Positions 1 through 8,576 of a stretch of DNA of 64,000 nt are shown here, one piece after another (positions within the stretch are counted from its first letter, which is position 1; the number at the start of each line of letters is the position of its first letter). This DNA is from Flavobacteriales bacterium. Its GTDB lineage: Bacteria > Bacteroidota > Bacteroidia > Flavobacteriales_F > PHOS-HE28. The translations under genes were made by a program, and so were the position numbers. The stretch spans positions 1 to 64,000 of the forward strand of contig JAHBUL010000006.1 of NCBI GenBank assembly GCA_019638085.1. Reading direction: 5' to 3'. The notes beneath the pieces are model-generated. The model saw only the letters and a list, made by a program, of their open reading frames with translations, searched no databases and had not been told where the DNA came from.

Positions 1-1
1 C

Positions 2-607
2 AAAGCAGGACTTAAGAGGTTTACACCCTCCCAGCTGATCGGTAAGAGCATACACGTGGAAGAGCGAATGACCGGTAACGTGAATTTCGCCACTCCCTCG
101 CCCGCCCTTGCCGATGTGACCGCCGCTCGTACCGCCCTGGTGGCCGCTATCGCGGACGCCACAAGTGGTGCACACGCAGCGATCGCCAGCAAGAACGTAG
201 CTGCCAAGAAGCTCTCCAACATGCTCGTCCAGCTTGCCCGCTATGTGAACAGCGTGGCCGGCAGCGACGTGGACATGGCGGTGAGCAGCGGCTTCGAGCT
301 GAGCAAGACCCCGGATCCGATCGATAAACTGGAAGCTCCGACCAAAGTGGAGGGTGCGCTCGGCACCATCAAAGGGCAGATCGCCCTGCGGTGGAAAGGC
401 GTGCGCGGCGGACGGTTGTACAATACGTACATCTGTGACGGCGACCCCACGATGGACGGCAAGTGGTCCTTGGCTGGCACGTCCACCAAGGCCAAGCTGA
501 CGGTTTCCGGTCTGGTAACGGACAAGATGTACTCGTTCAAAGTGTCCGCCCTCGGGGTAGTGGGGGAAGGTCCGATGAGCGAGATAGTGACAGCGAAGGC
601 CGCGTAA
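2..607 (+). CDS. Fibronectin type III domain protein, 5' end outside window
   Basis: The reading frame is open to the first base of the window. Codons before the GTG at 56 read sensibly (Lys-Ala-Gly-Leu-Lys-Arg-Phe-Thr-Pro-Ser), so the gene most likely starts upstream and is only partly shown. The visible protein has an alanine-rich helical N-terminal part (sequence around TGNVNFATPSPALADV, then LARYVNSVAG). A single beta-rich domain of about 85 residues follows, with the fibronectin type III signature W-K-G-V-R-G-G, Y-N-T-Y and a terminal G-EGPMSEIVTAKA. Proteins of this shape are common uncharacterised proteins in Bacteroidota. No signal peptide can be judged because the N-terminus is missing. 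The role is unknown; a structural or binding function is only an inference. A strong terminator follows the stop codon. Confidence 0.75.
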   Translation, partial: KAGLKRFTPSQLIGKSIHVEERMTGNVNFATPSPALADVTAARTALVAAIADATSGAHAAIASKNVAAKKLSNMLVQLARYVNSVAGSDVDMAVSSGFELSKTPDPIDKLEAPTKVEGALGTIKGQIALRWKGVRGGRLYNTYICDGDPTMDGKWSLAGTSTKAKLTVSGLVTDKMYSFKVSALGVVGEGPMSEIVTAKAA

Positions 608-649
608 GCGGTATGCCGCACACTACATACATCCTTCTTCAACGCACTG

Positions 650-676
650 GCCCCCGGGAAACCGGGGGCTTTTGCG
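650..676 (+). terminator. Rho-independent terminator after the FN3 gene
   Basis: A GCCCCCGG / CCGGGGGC stem closes a GAAA tetraloop and is followed by TTTTG. It lies 43 bases after the stop codon of the upstream gene. This is a standard intrinsic terminator. Confidence 0.85.
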
Positions 677-707
677 TTGGTGGCATGCTGCGGCGGGCAT
701 TCCATAC

Positions 708-923
708 ACGTCATTGTGAGTTTACCTGCCGGAGGCACAGGTGTTCGGGGTGCGCGGTAGCGCATACCGGATACCGAAGCGATCTCAGGCGTACCGCACG
801 GATCAGCCAAGCGCATGCACCACACATCATTCGTGGTGGTGCACAACCAGTCCGTGCAAACGCTCCTGAGATCGTTTCGGCTGCCCGCCCCCCTTCGGGT
901 TGCGGGCTGCCTCGCGATGACGT
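708..923. repeat. 216-bp imperfect palindromic intergenic element
   Basis: The outer ends ACGTCATTGTGAG (708-720) and CTCGCGATGACGT (911-923) are inverted copies with two mismatches. Inside, CGAAGCGATCTCAGGCGT (775-792) pairs with 859-880 (ACGCTCCTGAGATCGTTTCG), GCACGGA with TCCGTGC, and GCACCAC with GTGGTGC near 813-840. Most of the 608-1052 gap is therefore one long nested inverted repeat with no coding potential. The outer wording (CGTCATTG/CGAG, GAAGC-ATCTC) resembles palindromic repeats scattered in many environmental genomes, which suggests a MITE-like or REP-like element. That comparison is from memory and was not searched. Confidence 0.6.
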
Positions 924-1052
924 GCGTTCTGGCGGGTGCGGCCCGCTCGAAATGACTTGCGCAGTAGAGCGTGCCACGGGATCGCGGGTCCCTCATGATG
1001 GCCTAGAGCTCCCTTCCTTCACCCCCCCTCGCTCCCCGGATCAGCACAACTC

Positions 1053-1517
1053 TCAGAACCCTTTCTGCTGGATGCGCTTGTGCAAGTCAGGCAGTTCCAT
1101 CAACGCTGCGGAGCCGTACCATTCGTACAGTTCGAAGGCCAACGCGCCACCGGCGATGGCCGGGTCGCTATCCAGCAGCGGACGCGTGGCGGCGATGGTG
1201 GGCGTGGTGAACACATAGAGACCCCTGTAGCTGGGATTTTTCTCGAAGGGGCCAGCCAGCACCAGTTGCCCGGCCTCCGCCATGCGCACGATGTTGGCCA
1301 TGTGCCCGCGGAACAGGCTGTCGCGCTCCGCCGTGGGGATGTCCGTGCGTGGGCCGGGCGTTAGTAGGACCAAGGTGTACATGCGCATGCCGTGCTCATC
1401 GGCACCCACCTTGGCGGCCAAGGTGCTGTCGTAGGCCACGGGTTCTTGGGCATGGGCGCTCACATGGCACAGGCCCATGATAGCGAGGAGGAGCAGTGGG
1501 AGCGCGTTGTGCTTCAT
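1053..1517 (-). CDS. YciI-like domain protein with signal peptide
   Basis: The 154-residue protein starts at an ATG that opens a clear signal peptide (MKHNALPLLLLAIMG, cleavage near VSAHA-QE); an earlier in-frame start would spoil it. The mature part resembles the YCII family, a ferredoxin-like fold: YTLVLLTPGPR, a middle H-M-A-N-I-V-R-M-AEAGQLVLAGPF, and FELYEWYGSAAL near the end. Family members are thought to bind or turn over small molecules, and exported versions are common in Bacteroidota. The substrate is unknown. The gene stands alone between two repeat-rich gaps. Confidence 0.7.
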   Translation of the reverse strand: MKHNALPLLLLAIMGLCHVSAHAQEPVAYDSTLAAKVGADEHGMRMYTLVLLTPGPRTDIPTAERDSLFRGHMANIVRMAEAGQLVLAGPFEKNPSYRGLYVFTTPTIAATRPLLDSDPAIAGGALAFELYEWYGSAALMELPDLHKRIQQKGF

Positions 1518-1666
1518 CAACGAAAAGTAGCGAAAACTCCGTCGCACTTCATCTCCGCAGCAGGGCTATCGGGTCTTATGCGCCCGTTGGGCGCGGGATA
1601 CAAGGTCACATAGGCCTCATTCAGCAGCGCTTGAACGCCCTGCGAGCGAGCGAACCTTGATCTTTT

Positions 1667-1779
1667 GGTCCGATAGGTATCGGACCACGGATGGACACGG
1701 CCCGATACGTATCGGGCCCACACGGATAAATACCGCCCTCATCCGTGTCTATCCGTGTGGCTCCCATATGTATCGGAGC
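1667..1779. repeat. Cluster of three CCGATA/TATCGG palindromes
   Basis: Three 20-bp palindromes lie here: GGTCCGATAGGTATCGGACC (1667-1686), GGCCCGATACGTATCGGGCC (1699-1718) and a degenerate copy, GCTCCCATATGTATCGGAGC (1760-1779). Between them, CCACGGATGGACACGG (1685-1700) and CATCCGTGTCTATCCGTGTGG (1740-1760; written split as CATCCGTGTCTA, TCCGTGTGG) are inverted versions of each other, so the block can fold into a larger nested structure. Related palindromes recur elsewhere in the window. The rest of the 1518-1905 gap shows no gene. Confidence 0.7.
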
Positions 1780-1905
1780 GTGGTTCCCCTCTTTGGACCG
1801 ACCGCGCCGCTAGGCGTGGCTCGAAGACCCGATAGCCCTGATCTCCGCAGGTGACCTTGCCGATAATTGCCACAGATCACGGGGTGGCCGGGTCACATAT
1901 TGCAA

Positions 1906-2232
1906 CTAGCCCACGTCCTTGCCACGCGCCCGCAGCGCTTTCCGGACCCGCTGCTTCATCCCCCGGTCGTCACCGGTCTCCAGATAGCGGGCGGCAGGGG
2001 CGCCACAGGCGCTGCAGGCACCACGCAGGATCAGGTCGTACAATTCATTCACGTACACCTTGTACCGCACAATGTGCCTGCCCGGGGCATCGCAGGGGCA
2101 GCCCAAGTAGGCCAGCAGCGTGGCCAGGCGGTCTTCCTTTCCGGCGAAAATGCGCTCCAGCTCGAAGCGGGTGATCTCCGTTCCACCGGCTCGGGGACCG
2201 GGTCCGTTGGGCGCTCGGGATGGTGTATTCAT
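1906..2232 (-). CDS. Small cysteine-containing hypothetical protein
   Basis: The ATG at 2232 gives 108 residues. The N-terminal 20 residues are Gly/Pro-rich. A helical part (ITRFELERIFAGKEDRLATLLAYLG) leads to CPCDAPGRH and then ACSACGAPAARYLETGD, so four cysteines are spaced as two CxC/CxxC pairs that could form a small zinc-binding knuckle. The C-terminus is basic (RVRKALRARGKDVG). I do not recognise a named family. Coding is supported by protein-like composition and by the absence of a better frame. It is transcribed away from glpD, from which it is separated by about 150 bp. Confidence 0.5.
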   Translation of the reverse strand: MNTPSRAPNGPGPRAGGTEITRFELERIFAGKEDRLATLLAYLGCPCDAPGRHIVRYKVYVNELYDLILRGACSACGAPAARYLETGDDRGMKQRVRKALRARGKDVG

Positions 2233-2378
2233 GGTGTTCCGCTCAGGCGCTTTAAAGGTATACTTGCAATTGCGATCGCCCCCCGGGACATACTCCTGCG
2301 CAAGCATTCGCAGTTCCGTCCGGTGAAGTACAGCACCTGCATTGAAGCTTCACTCCCATCCTCGCCGCCCCCCTTCCC

Positions 2379-3959
2379 ATGGACCGAAATGCCGCACTGG
2401 AGCGGATCGACCGACCGGACACGATCTGGGACGTGGTGGTGATCGGCGGCGGGGCCAGTGGCTTGGGCATCGCCGTGGATGCGGCGTCGCGCGGGTACAG
2501 TACCGTGCTCTTCGAGGCGAACGACTTCGCGAAGGGCACCTCCAGCCGCAGCACCAAGCTGGTACACGGTGGGGTGCGCTATTTGGCGCAAGGGCGGGTC
2601 CGCTTGGTGCGCGAAGCGTTGCGCGAACGTGGCCACATGGCGCGTAATGCACGGCATCTGGTGCATGACCTAGGCTTCATCATCCCCTGTTACCGCTGGT
2701 GGGAACCCGCCTTCTACCGCATCGGGCTGGGGGTCTACGACCTGATGGCAGGCGCGCTGAGCTTGGGTGGAACGCAGTGGTTGGGCCGGAAAGAGGTCCT
2801 CCGCGCATGGCCGAACATCCGCCAGCAAGGCCTGCGCGGCGGCGTGCGCTACCACGATGCGGGGTTCGATGATGCCCGCTTCGCCATCGATCTGGCCCGC
2901 ACGGCGGTGGACCATGGCGCATGCGTGATCAACCATGCACCGGTGCTCGCCTTGTGCAAGGATGGCGCGGGGAAGCTCACCGGCGTGCAGGTCCGCGACA
3001 AACTCTCCGGGGCCGTGCATGAGGTGAAGGGAAGGACCGTGGTGAACGCCACCGGCGTGTTCACCAATTCCATCTTCGCCCTGGACGGCCCCGATACCCA
3101 AGGCCACGTGGTGCCCAGCCAAGGCATCCACCTGGTGGTGGACCGCTCCTTCCTTGCCGGTGATGACGCGCTGCTGATCCCGCACACCACCGATGGGCGC
3201 GTGCTCTTCGCCATCCCGTGGCAGCAACGCGTGCTGCTCGGCACCACGGATACCGCCGTGAAGGAGGCCCACTTGGAGCCGCGACCCTTGGAGGCGGAGA
3301 TCGACCTGGTGCTCAGCAATGCCGGGCGCTACCTCGCCGAGCAGCCCACACGCGCCGACGTGCTCAGCATGTTCGCCGGCCTGCGCCCGCTCGCTGCACC
3401 GGACCATCCGGAACGGAACACAAAGGAGGTCTCCAGAGGCCATAAGGTGTTGACCTCCGCCTCGGGGCTGATCTCCATCATCGGCGGCAAATGGACCACC
3501 TACCGCCAAATGGCGGAAGACGTGGTGGATCACGTGCGAGGCCAAGGCCAGTTGCCGCATGTCCCCTGCCGCACGCTGGACCTGCCGATCCATGGGGATA
3601 CCGCCGCAACCACCACTTCGGAGCAGGAACCCCTCGCCTTGTATGGCACGGAGGCCGCCGTGATCCGCGCCATCCAACTCGCCGACCCGGCCACCAGCGC
3701 ACGCATCCACCCCGACCATCCGTTCACGGGCGCGGAGGTGGTGCATGCGGTACGCCATGAGATGGCCGTGACCGTGGAGGATGTGCTGGCGCGCCGGGTG
3801 CGGCTCCTCTTCCGCGATGCGCGGGCCGCCATGGCCGCAGCGGAAGCGGTGGCACGCATCATGGCGAAGGAAGCCGGACACGATGAGGTGTGGGTGGTGG
3901 AGCAGGTCGCTACCTTCCGGGCATTGGCGATGCATTATTTGCCTCAACCGCACAGCTGA
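2379..3959 (+). CDS. glpD: FAD-dependent glycerol-3-phosphate dehydrogenase
   Basis: The 526-residue protein oxidises sn-glycerol-3-phosphate to dihydroxyacetone phosphate at the membrane and passes electrons to quinone. The FAD-binding Rossmann motif is at residues 19-30 (VVVIGGGASGLG), followed by the family block TSSRSTKLVHGGVRYL near 54-69. The central DAO-fold substrate region contains HDAGFDDARFAIDLARTA and GTTDTA, and the C-terminal GlpD cap contains HEMAVTVEDVLARRVR. Length and order fit the aerobic GlpD/GlpA family. No glycerol kinase or facilitator gene is adjacent, so the gene is not in a glp operon here. The ATG at 2379 fits the family N-terminus. Confidence 0.95.
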   Translation: MDRNAALERIDRPDTIWDVVVIGGGASGLGIAVDAASRGYSTVLFEANDFAKGTSSRSTKLVHGGVRYLAQGRVRLVREALRERGHMARNARHLVHDLGFIIPCYRWWEPAFYRIGLGVYDLMAGALSLGGTQWLGRKEVLRAWPNIRQQGLRGGVRYHDAGFDDARFAIDLARTAVDHGACVINHAPVLALCKDGAGKLTGVQVRDKLSGAVHEVKGRTVVNATGVFTNSIFALDGPDTQGHVVPSQGIHLVVDRSFLAGDDALLIPHTTDGRVLFAIPWQQRVLLGTTDTAVKEAHLEPRPLEAEIDLVLSNAGRYLAEQPTRADVLSMFAGLRPLAAPDHPERNTKEVSRGHKVLTSASGLISIIGGKWTTYRQMAEDVVDHVRGQGQLPHVPCRTLDLPIHGDTAATTTSEQEPLALYGTEAAVIRAIQLADPATSARIHPDHPFTGAEVVHAVRHEMAVTVEDVLARRVRLLFRDARAAMAAAEAVARIMAKEAGHDEVWVVEQVATFRALAMHYLPQPHS

Positions 3960-4045
3960 GCCGGATGCCCGGATGTGACCGCTTGGCACACGCATCAGGC
4001 ATCCTTTAGGACACCGGAGCGTCTCTGTAGGCATAAACCCACCAC

Positions 4046-5872
4046 ATGTTGCAAAACCGGACCCTCGCAGTACTCCTCTGCATACTATCGCTCGCAACGC
4101 TGCATGCACAAAGCACGGACTGGGTCTACTACACCTCCACCCACGGCTCCAACCTACCTACGTTCACGGAAGTGGATGGTCAGGGCGCGGCCATCATGGC
4201 GGTGGAATTCTCCAGTACAATTACGGTGGCAGGGGTCACGTACGGCAGCATGGGTTCGGATGATATCCTCCTGATCAAGGTGACCGCTACCGGTACCGTG
4301 GCCTGGTCCAAACACATCGCAGCGGTCAATGATGTCTGGATCGGTTCGCTCACCATTGATGCCGCAGATCGCATCTACCTGCGATTTTCCGTAAGTGGCT
4401 TCAACACCACGGTGATGGCCGATGACACCTTGTTGACCGTGCCATCCGATCAGTATGCGCGGGGTTTGATGATCCGCGTTTCACCCACGGGTGACGTGGA
4501 CCGGGCCCATGTGGGGGCGATCGGGTATATGATCACCGCCGTAGGCAACGAGATCCATGCACTTGGCACCGGGTCTGCAGGAACGGTGCTTCAGAAATGG
4601 AACAGCGATCTGCAACTGCTCTCCTCCCTGACACTTGGTACCCTGCAGATGCTTCACTCCGTTATCGCTATCGATCCGGCGGGGTACATCGCCATAGCGG
4701 GTTCTGAATTGAACTTGGATAGCATGGAGATCCAAGGAACTCCCGTCCCCAATGACCCCACGGACCAGAACGAAGTGTTCGTGATCCTGCTCGACCTCAA
4801 TGGAAACCTACTTTGGGTGCGCAGTTTCGGCGCCATGACCACCTTGGCCGAACGGCCCAATGGCATCGCGGTAACGGATGACGGCCGTGTGTTCGTCGCA
4901 ACGGCCAGTGATACTGCATTCACCTTCGCCGGAACCAGCTTTCCCGAGATCCCAACGTACCAGAACCGGATCGGCTTCCTACTGGCCTACTCCCCCAACG
5001 GCGACGAGAACTACGCCATTCCCTCCTATACAAAGGTCCTGACATCCACTTTTTGGGATGTGATCATCGACGCGGACGGGAATACGGTGGCAACGGCCAC
5101 CACGGTGGGCGGTGGCCTGGTGAATGGAATGACCGTCCCAACATCCGCGCAGCTTTATGTACTGATGAAATTGGACCCGGCAGGGAACATGACGATGTTA
5201 TATCAACCGATACACGCCAACATCAATCCGATGTCCGCATTTGGCTTCAGCCTTGGCCAAAGCCCTGATGGGGCTTATTACCTAGGTGGGTACGGCATGT
5301 TCTTCAATGTGAATTGCACTCCGACCGACATCCCCGGTTACGGCTGGCGCTATTACGTCACCCGCGTCGTGGAGCAGGACCCCATTCTGCCCCAAGCGGC
5401 CTTCAGTTGGTCCGCGAACGGCCCCGAAGTGACCTTCGTGAACGCTTCCGGCAATGCCGAAACTTCAACTTGGGCGTTCGGGGACGGTGTAACGAGTACG
5501 GATCAGGACCCGATCCATATGTATGGAGCATCCGGCACTTACGATGTGATCCTTACAACAACGAGCGGCATTTGCACCGACACCGCAATGGCCCAGGTGA
5601 GTGTGCTTACCACCGGCAACGCGGAGTTCTCCCATGCAGTGGCCCTCACGGTATTTCCGAACCCGGCGTTGGACCATGTGCGCATCCACTCGTCCGTTCA
5701 GGTCCTGAGCATCCAACTTGTTGATATCACCGGGAGGCCGTTGAACATCCCTGTGGCAGGAACGAACTCCGGTGACCTGATCATGGATGTGACCGGAGTG
5801 GCTGCAGGCAGGTATACCATGGCCATCAACACCATCACAGGGCGCATGGCGCGGCCATTGATGATCGAATGA
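4046..5872 (+). CDS. T9SS cargo protein with PKD domain
   Basis: The 608-residue protein starts with a signal peptide (MLQNRTLAVLLCILSLATLHAQ). A long beta-propeller-like region follows, made of repeats such as DDILLIKVTATGTVAWSK and EVFVILLDLNGNLLWVRSFG, like SBBP-type repeats. A PKD domain occupies about residues 447-522 (AAFSWSANG, WAFGDG, H-M-Y-GASGTYDVILT). The last 70 residues form a type A T9SS sorting domain (VFPNPALDHVRIH, then DVTGVAAGRYTMAI). It is exported across the outer membrane by the type IX system and probably surface-attached; its activity is unknown. It converges with a second cargo gene of the same design. Confidence 0.88.
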   Translation: MLQNRTLAVLLCILSLATLHAQSTDWVYYTSTHGSNLPTFTEVDGQGAAIMAVEFSSTITVAGVTYGSMGSDDILLIKVTATGTVAWSKHIAAVNDVWIGSLTIDAADRIYLRFSVSGFNTTVMADDTLLTVPSDQYARGLMIRVSPTGDVDRAHVGAIGYMITAVGNEIHALGTGSAGTVLQKWNSDLQLLSSLTLGTLQMLHSVIAIDPAGYIAIAGSELNLDSMEIQGTPVPNDPTDQNEVFVILLDLNGNLLWVRSFGAMTTLAERPNGIAVTDDGRVFVATASDTAFTFAGTSFPEIPTYQNRIGFLLAYSPNGDENYAIPSYTKVLTSTFWDVIIDADGNTVATATTVGGGLVNGMTVPTSAQLYVLMKLDPAGNMTMLYQPIHANINPMSAFGFSLGQSPDGAYYLGGYGMFFNVNCTPTDIPGYGWRYYVTRVVEQDPILPQAAFSWSANGPEVTFVNASGNAETSTWAFGDGVTSTDQDPIHMYGASGTYDVILTTTSGICTDTAMAQVSVLTTGNAEFSHAVALTVFPNPALDHVRIHSSVQVLSIQLVDITGRPLNIPVAGTNSGDLIMDVTGVAAGRYTMAINTITGRMARPLMIE

Positions 5873-5937
5873 GTAGGCCGATACAGGAAGGGCCGGGTGG
5901 CCTTGTCCTGGTCAAGTAGCATCGAGCACGAGCGGCA

Positions 5938-7536
5938 CTACTGCTTCACCACGCGGGCATGCCAGCGCCGCGTGCCTTGGAGCAGTTCCACCAGATAGAC
6001 GCCCGGGGCCAGCGAGCTGCCCAAGCCCACCCTGCTGCTGCTGGTGAGGGCGACCCTGCCGCTGGCATCGCGCACCACTACCTGCACCGGTCCGGCAAGG
6101 TCCGCAGCGGCAAGGGAGAAGGTTGTGCTGAACGGGGATGGGAAGGCGGTGAGCTGTTCGGCATCCGGCTTCGGCTCCGCGATGCCCGTGCCGATGGCGG
6201 GGTCTATCCGCGCCACCACCAGCGTGGGGGCCGATGTTTCCACCGCGAAGGGTCCCAGCAGGAAGGTGTCCCGCACCTGCACGGCGATGTGGCACGTACC
6301 CCCGGGCAGTACGGCAAGTCCTTGCGGCACATCATGGTCCGCGCTTCCGCCGTTCAGTTGCCATTGGGGCGTTCCGGTGCTGTCCAGGCTCAACAGCGTT
6401 ACCGCGCGGTCCGTGAGGCCGCCGGCATTCGTGACCACATCGTTGCCCCATTCCACAAGGCCGTTCGCAACACCCAGCAGCACTGCGTCACCGGCCGCGT
6501 TCACACCAAGGGAAGCCGTCCGCGCCAGGTCGAATTGCCCGCTGAACGGTGCGCCCATCGGGGGCTGGAAACCCCATTGGAATGCACCGGTACTGTCCAA
6601 CCGGGCGAGAAAGAAGGTGCTGTTCCACTCCGGCCCGTGGAAGTGGATGCCGCCGAAGGTGATGCTGTCGAACGGGGTGCCGGCCAGGTAGGCGTGGCCG
6701 TATGCGTCCGCCATCACCACCGAGCGTTGGAAGGTGACGTCCTCCGCGCTCTGCAGCCACTGCGCAGCACCGCTCGCATCCATGCGGGTGACGAAGAAAT
6801 TATACGATGGCGCAAGGGGATAGAGCGTGCCGTTCACCGAGAGACCCGGGTTGCTGGCAGCACCGCTCACATACAGGCCGCCCCACGGGTCGAAGCTGAT
6901 GGCCCCGATGGTCTTTGCATTTTCCATCGGCCGGGTTTCCACATCGTTCCCCTGCTCGTCCAGCCGCATGATGTCCGCGCGGAAGAAGTCGCAGGTGGCA
7001 TACCATGCGCGGCCCTGATGGTCGAAGGTGATGGCCGCCACATTCGTGCCTTGGGGATCGTTGGGGGTGATGTTCCGCTGCCAAAGCAGGTTGCCGTCGC
7101 TGTCCAGTGCGATCAGGAAGGTCTCGGGGAACTCGTTGCCGTTCAGCACCGGAAGCTCGGCCCCTCCGTTGAGGTGCAGCTTGCGGAAAAAGCGCCCGCC
7201 GAGGATCACCCTGCCGTTGCCGCCAGCAGCCATGTGTTGCAGCAGTAAGGTGTCGCCCAAGGTGAAGCTCCAGTTCACCTCGCCCAGCGCATCGCGTTGC
7301 TCCACCACTGCGGCCCCGTACACATCACCGTAAAGATAGGTGAGCGTGGTGGAGCGTGCCACATACACGTGCCCGGCATCCGAGGAGGCGATCGCATGCT
7401 GCGGAATATCCGGGTTGATGTCGAAGCCGATGGGGCTCGCCGCGAGCCATTGCACCTCTTGAGCGTTCACAAGGGTCATGGAAAGAAAACATACCAGGAA
7501 CGTGTACCAGTTGCGCATCGCGATCGTGTTTTGCAT
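5938..7536 (-). CDS. T9SS cargo protein, beta-propeller type
   Basis: The protein has 532 residues from the ATG at 7536; an ATG at 7518 (MRNWYTFLVCFLSMTLVNAQ) is equally plausible and leaves the signal peptide intact. Repeats of the kind FLIALDSDGNLLWQRNI, FFVTRMDASGAAQWLQSA and FFLARLDSTGAFQWGF suggest an SBBP/propeller fold related to the convergent gene at 4046. The C-terminus (TAFPSPFSTTFSLAAADL, then GSSLAPGVYLVELLQG) is a type A T9SS sorting domain. No enzymatic motif is visible. The two cargo genes face each other across 65 bp, which suggests that one arose from the other or that they form a paired locus. Confidence 0.85.
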   Translation of the reverse strand: MQNTIAMRNWYTFLVCFLSMTLVNAQEVQWLAASPIGFDINPDIPQHAIASSDAGHVYVARSTTLTYLYGDVYGAAVVEQRDALGEVNWSFTLGDTLLLQHMAAGGNGRVILGGRFFRKLHLNGGAELPVLNGNEFPETFLIALDSDGNLLWQRNITPNDPQGTNVAAITFDHQGRAWYATCDFFRADIMRLDEQGNDVETRPMENAKTIGAISFDPWGGLYVSGAASNPGLSVNGTLYPLAPSYNFFVTRMDASGAAQWLQSAEDVTFQRSVVMADAYGHAYLAGTPFDSITFGGIHFHGPEWNSTFFLARLDSTGAFQWGFQPPMGAPFSGQFDLARTASLGVNAAGDAVLLGVANGLVEWGNDVVTNAGGLTDRAVTLLSLDSTGTPQWQLNGGSADHDVPQGLAVLPGGTCHIAVQVRDTFLLGPFAVETSAPTLVVARIDPAIGTGIAEPKPDAEQLTAFPSPFSTTFSLAAADLAGPVQVVVRDASGRVALTSSSRVGLGSSLAPGVYLVELLQGTRRWHARVVKQ

Positions 7537-7719
7537 AAGACTGTATCCCGGGGGGAGCGGGTTGCACAGCGGTTGAAATTTTGTGGGGACCAACTTGCCC
7601 TTCCGGTACCTGCCTCTTTCGTGGCATGGGTACATCACCTGCTTCCACGGGGCCCTTCACCGCGCCGGAGCGACCACTGTGTGGCGGCGCTAATTACCTT
7701 GGCCCCACAACCCCAACGC

Positions 7720-8427
7720 ATGCAGCTACTCCTTCTCTCCAACTCCACCATGCCGGGCGAAGCCTACTTGGGCTGGCCCGAGGAGCACCTTCGGCAATTC
7801 CTGGGTGCGGGCAAGCGCATCGCCTTCGTGCCCTTTGCGGCGGTGACCATGAGCCTGGATGATTACACCAAGAAAACGCAGGATGCCTTCGCGGCCTTGG
7901 GCCACGAGCTCTTCAGCCTGCACGAGGAGAAGGACAAGGTGAAGGCCTTGAAGACCGCGGATGCCGTAGCGGTGGGCGGCGGCAATTCCTTCCAGCTCCT
8001 GCGCACCCTGTACAGCACGGAACTGGTGCGCGCCATCCGCGTGCGGGTGATGGGCGGCCTGCCCTATGTGGGCTGGAGCGCGGGCAGCAATGTGGCCTGC
8101 CCCACCATCATGACCACCAACGACATGCCCATCACCGAGGTGCCCACCATGCGGGGGCTCGGGCTGGTGCCTTTCCAGATCAATCCGCACTACATCGAGG
8201 CCACCATCGCCGGGCACGGTGGCGAAAGCCGCGACCAGCGCATCGGGGAGTACCTGGCCTTGAACCCGCGTGCCGTGGTGGCGGGGCTGCGCGAAGGGAG
8301 CCTGCTCCATGTAAAGGGCGATCACCTGACGGTGGAAGGCCAAGGCATGCGCGTGTTCCGCCATGGCAAGGAGCCCAATGACGTGGCCGGTGGCGTGCAA
8401 TTGCGCACCTCCTTGGCGGACGCCTGA
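7720..8427 (+). CDS. pepE: Dipeptidase E (alpha-aspartyl dipeptidase, family S51)
   Basis: PepE hydrolyses dipeptides with N-terminal aspartate in the cytoplasm. The 235-residue protein carries the nucleophile motif GWSAGSN with Ser120, plus Asp135 (TTNDMP) and His157 (QINPHY). These positions coincide with the catalytic triad numbering I recall for the Salmonella enzyme. The glycine-rich VAVGGGNSFQLL at about 83-94 is also typical. The ATG at 7720 gives the normal family length; upstream in-frame methionines lie inside the divergent T9SS gene and are rejected. It is divergent from the T9SS gene at 5938-7536. Confidence 0.93.
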   Translation: MQLLLLSNSTMPGEAYLGWPEEHLRQFLGAGKRIAFVPFAAVTMSLDDYTKKTQDAFAALGHELFSLHEEKDKVKALKTADAVAVGGGNSFQLLRTLYSTELVRAIRVRVMGGLPYVGWSAGSNVACPTIMTTNDMPITEVPTMRGLGLVPFQINPHYIEATIAGHGGESRDQRIGEYLALNPRAVVAGLREGSLLHVKGDHLTVEGQGMRVFRHGKEPNDVAGGVQLRTSLADA

Positions 8428-8532
8428 AGGCGCAAGGTGAGCGCGTTGGGGAAAGCCTCGGACCCTTTCGTCCGTTTGCTGCGCCCTCGGCCGTACACGG
8501 CGCGTTGTTCATCGCTTTCGGACGAGGTGGAA

Positions 8533-8560
8533 TTGCAACTCCTTTACACCTGTAAGTTCG
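8533..8560 (+). promoter_or_regulatory. Bacteroidota-type promoter upstream of the MscS gene
   Basis: TTG (8533-8535) and TAAGTTCG (8553-8560) are separated by 17 bases, close to the -33 TTTG / -7 TAnnTTTG arrangement of Bacteroidota. The -7 box lies 16 bases before the ATG. The same TTG-N17-TAAATTCA arrangement precedes lolA. Confidence 0.5.
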
Positions 8561-8576
8561 CGTTCACAAAGACACT

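Noticed and set aside
2670..4109. Long minus-strand frame of 479 codons
   Set aside because: It is antisense to glpD, which has all family motifs. The frame is a by-product of high GC codon use.
5959..7248. Plus-strand frame of 429 codons
   Set aside because: It is antisense to the T9SS gene at 5938-7536, which has a signal peptide and sorting domain.
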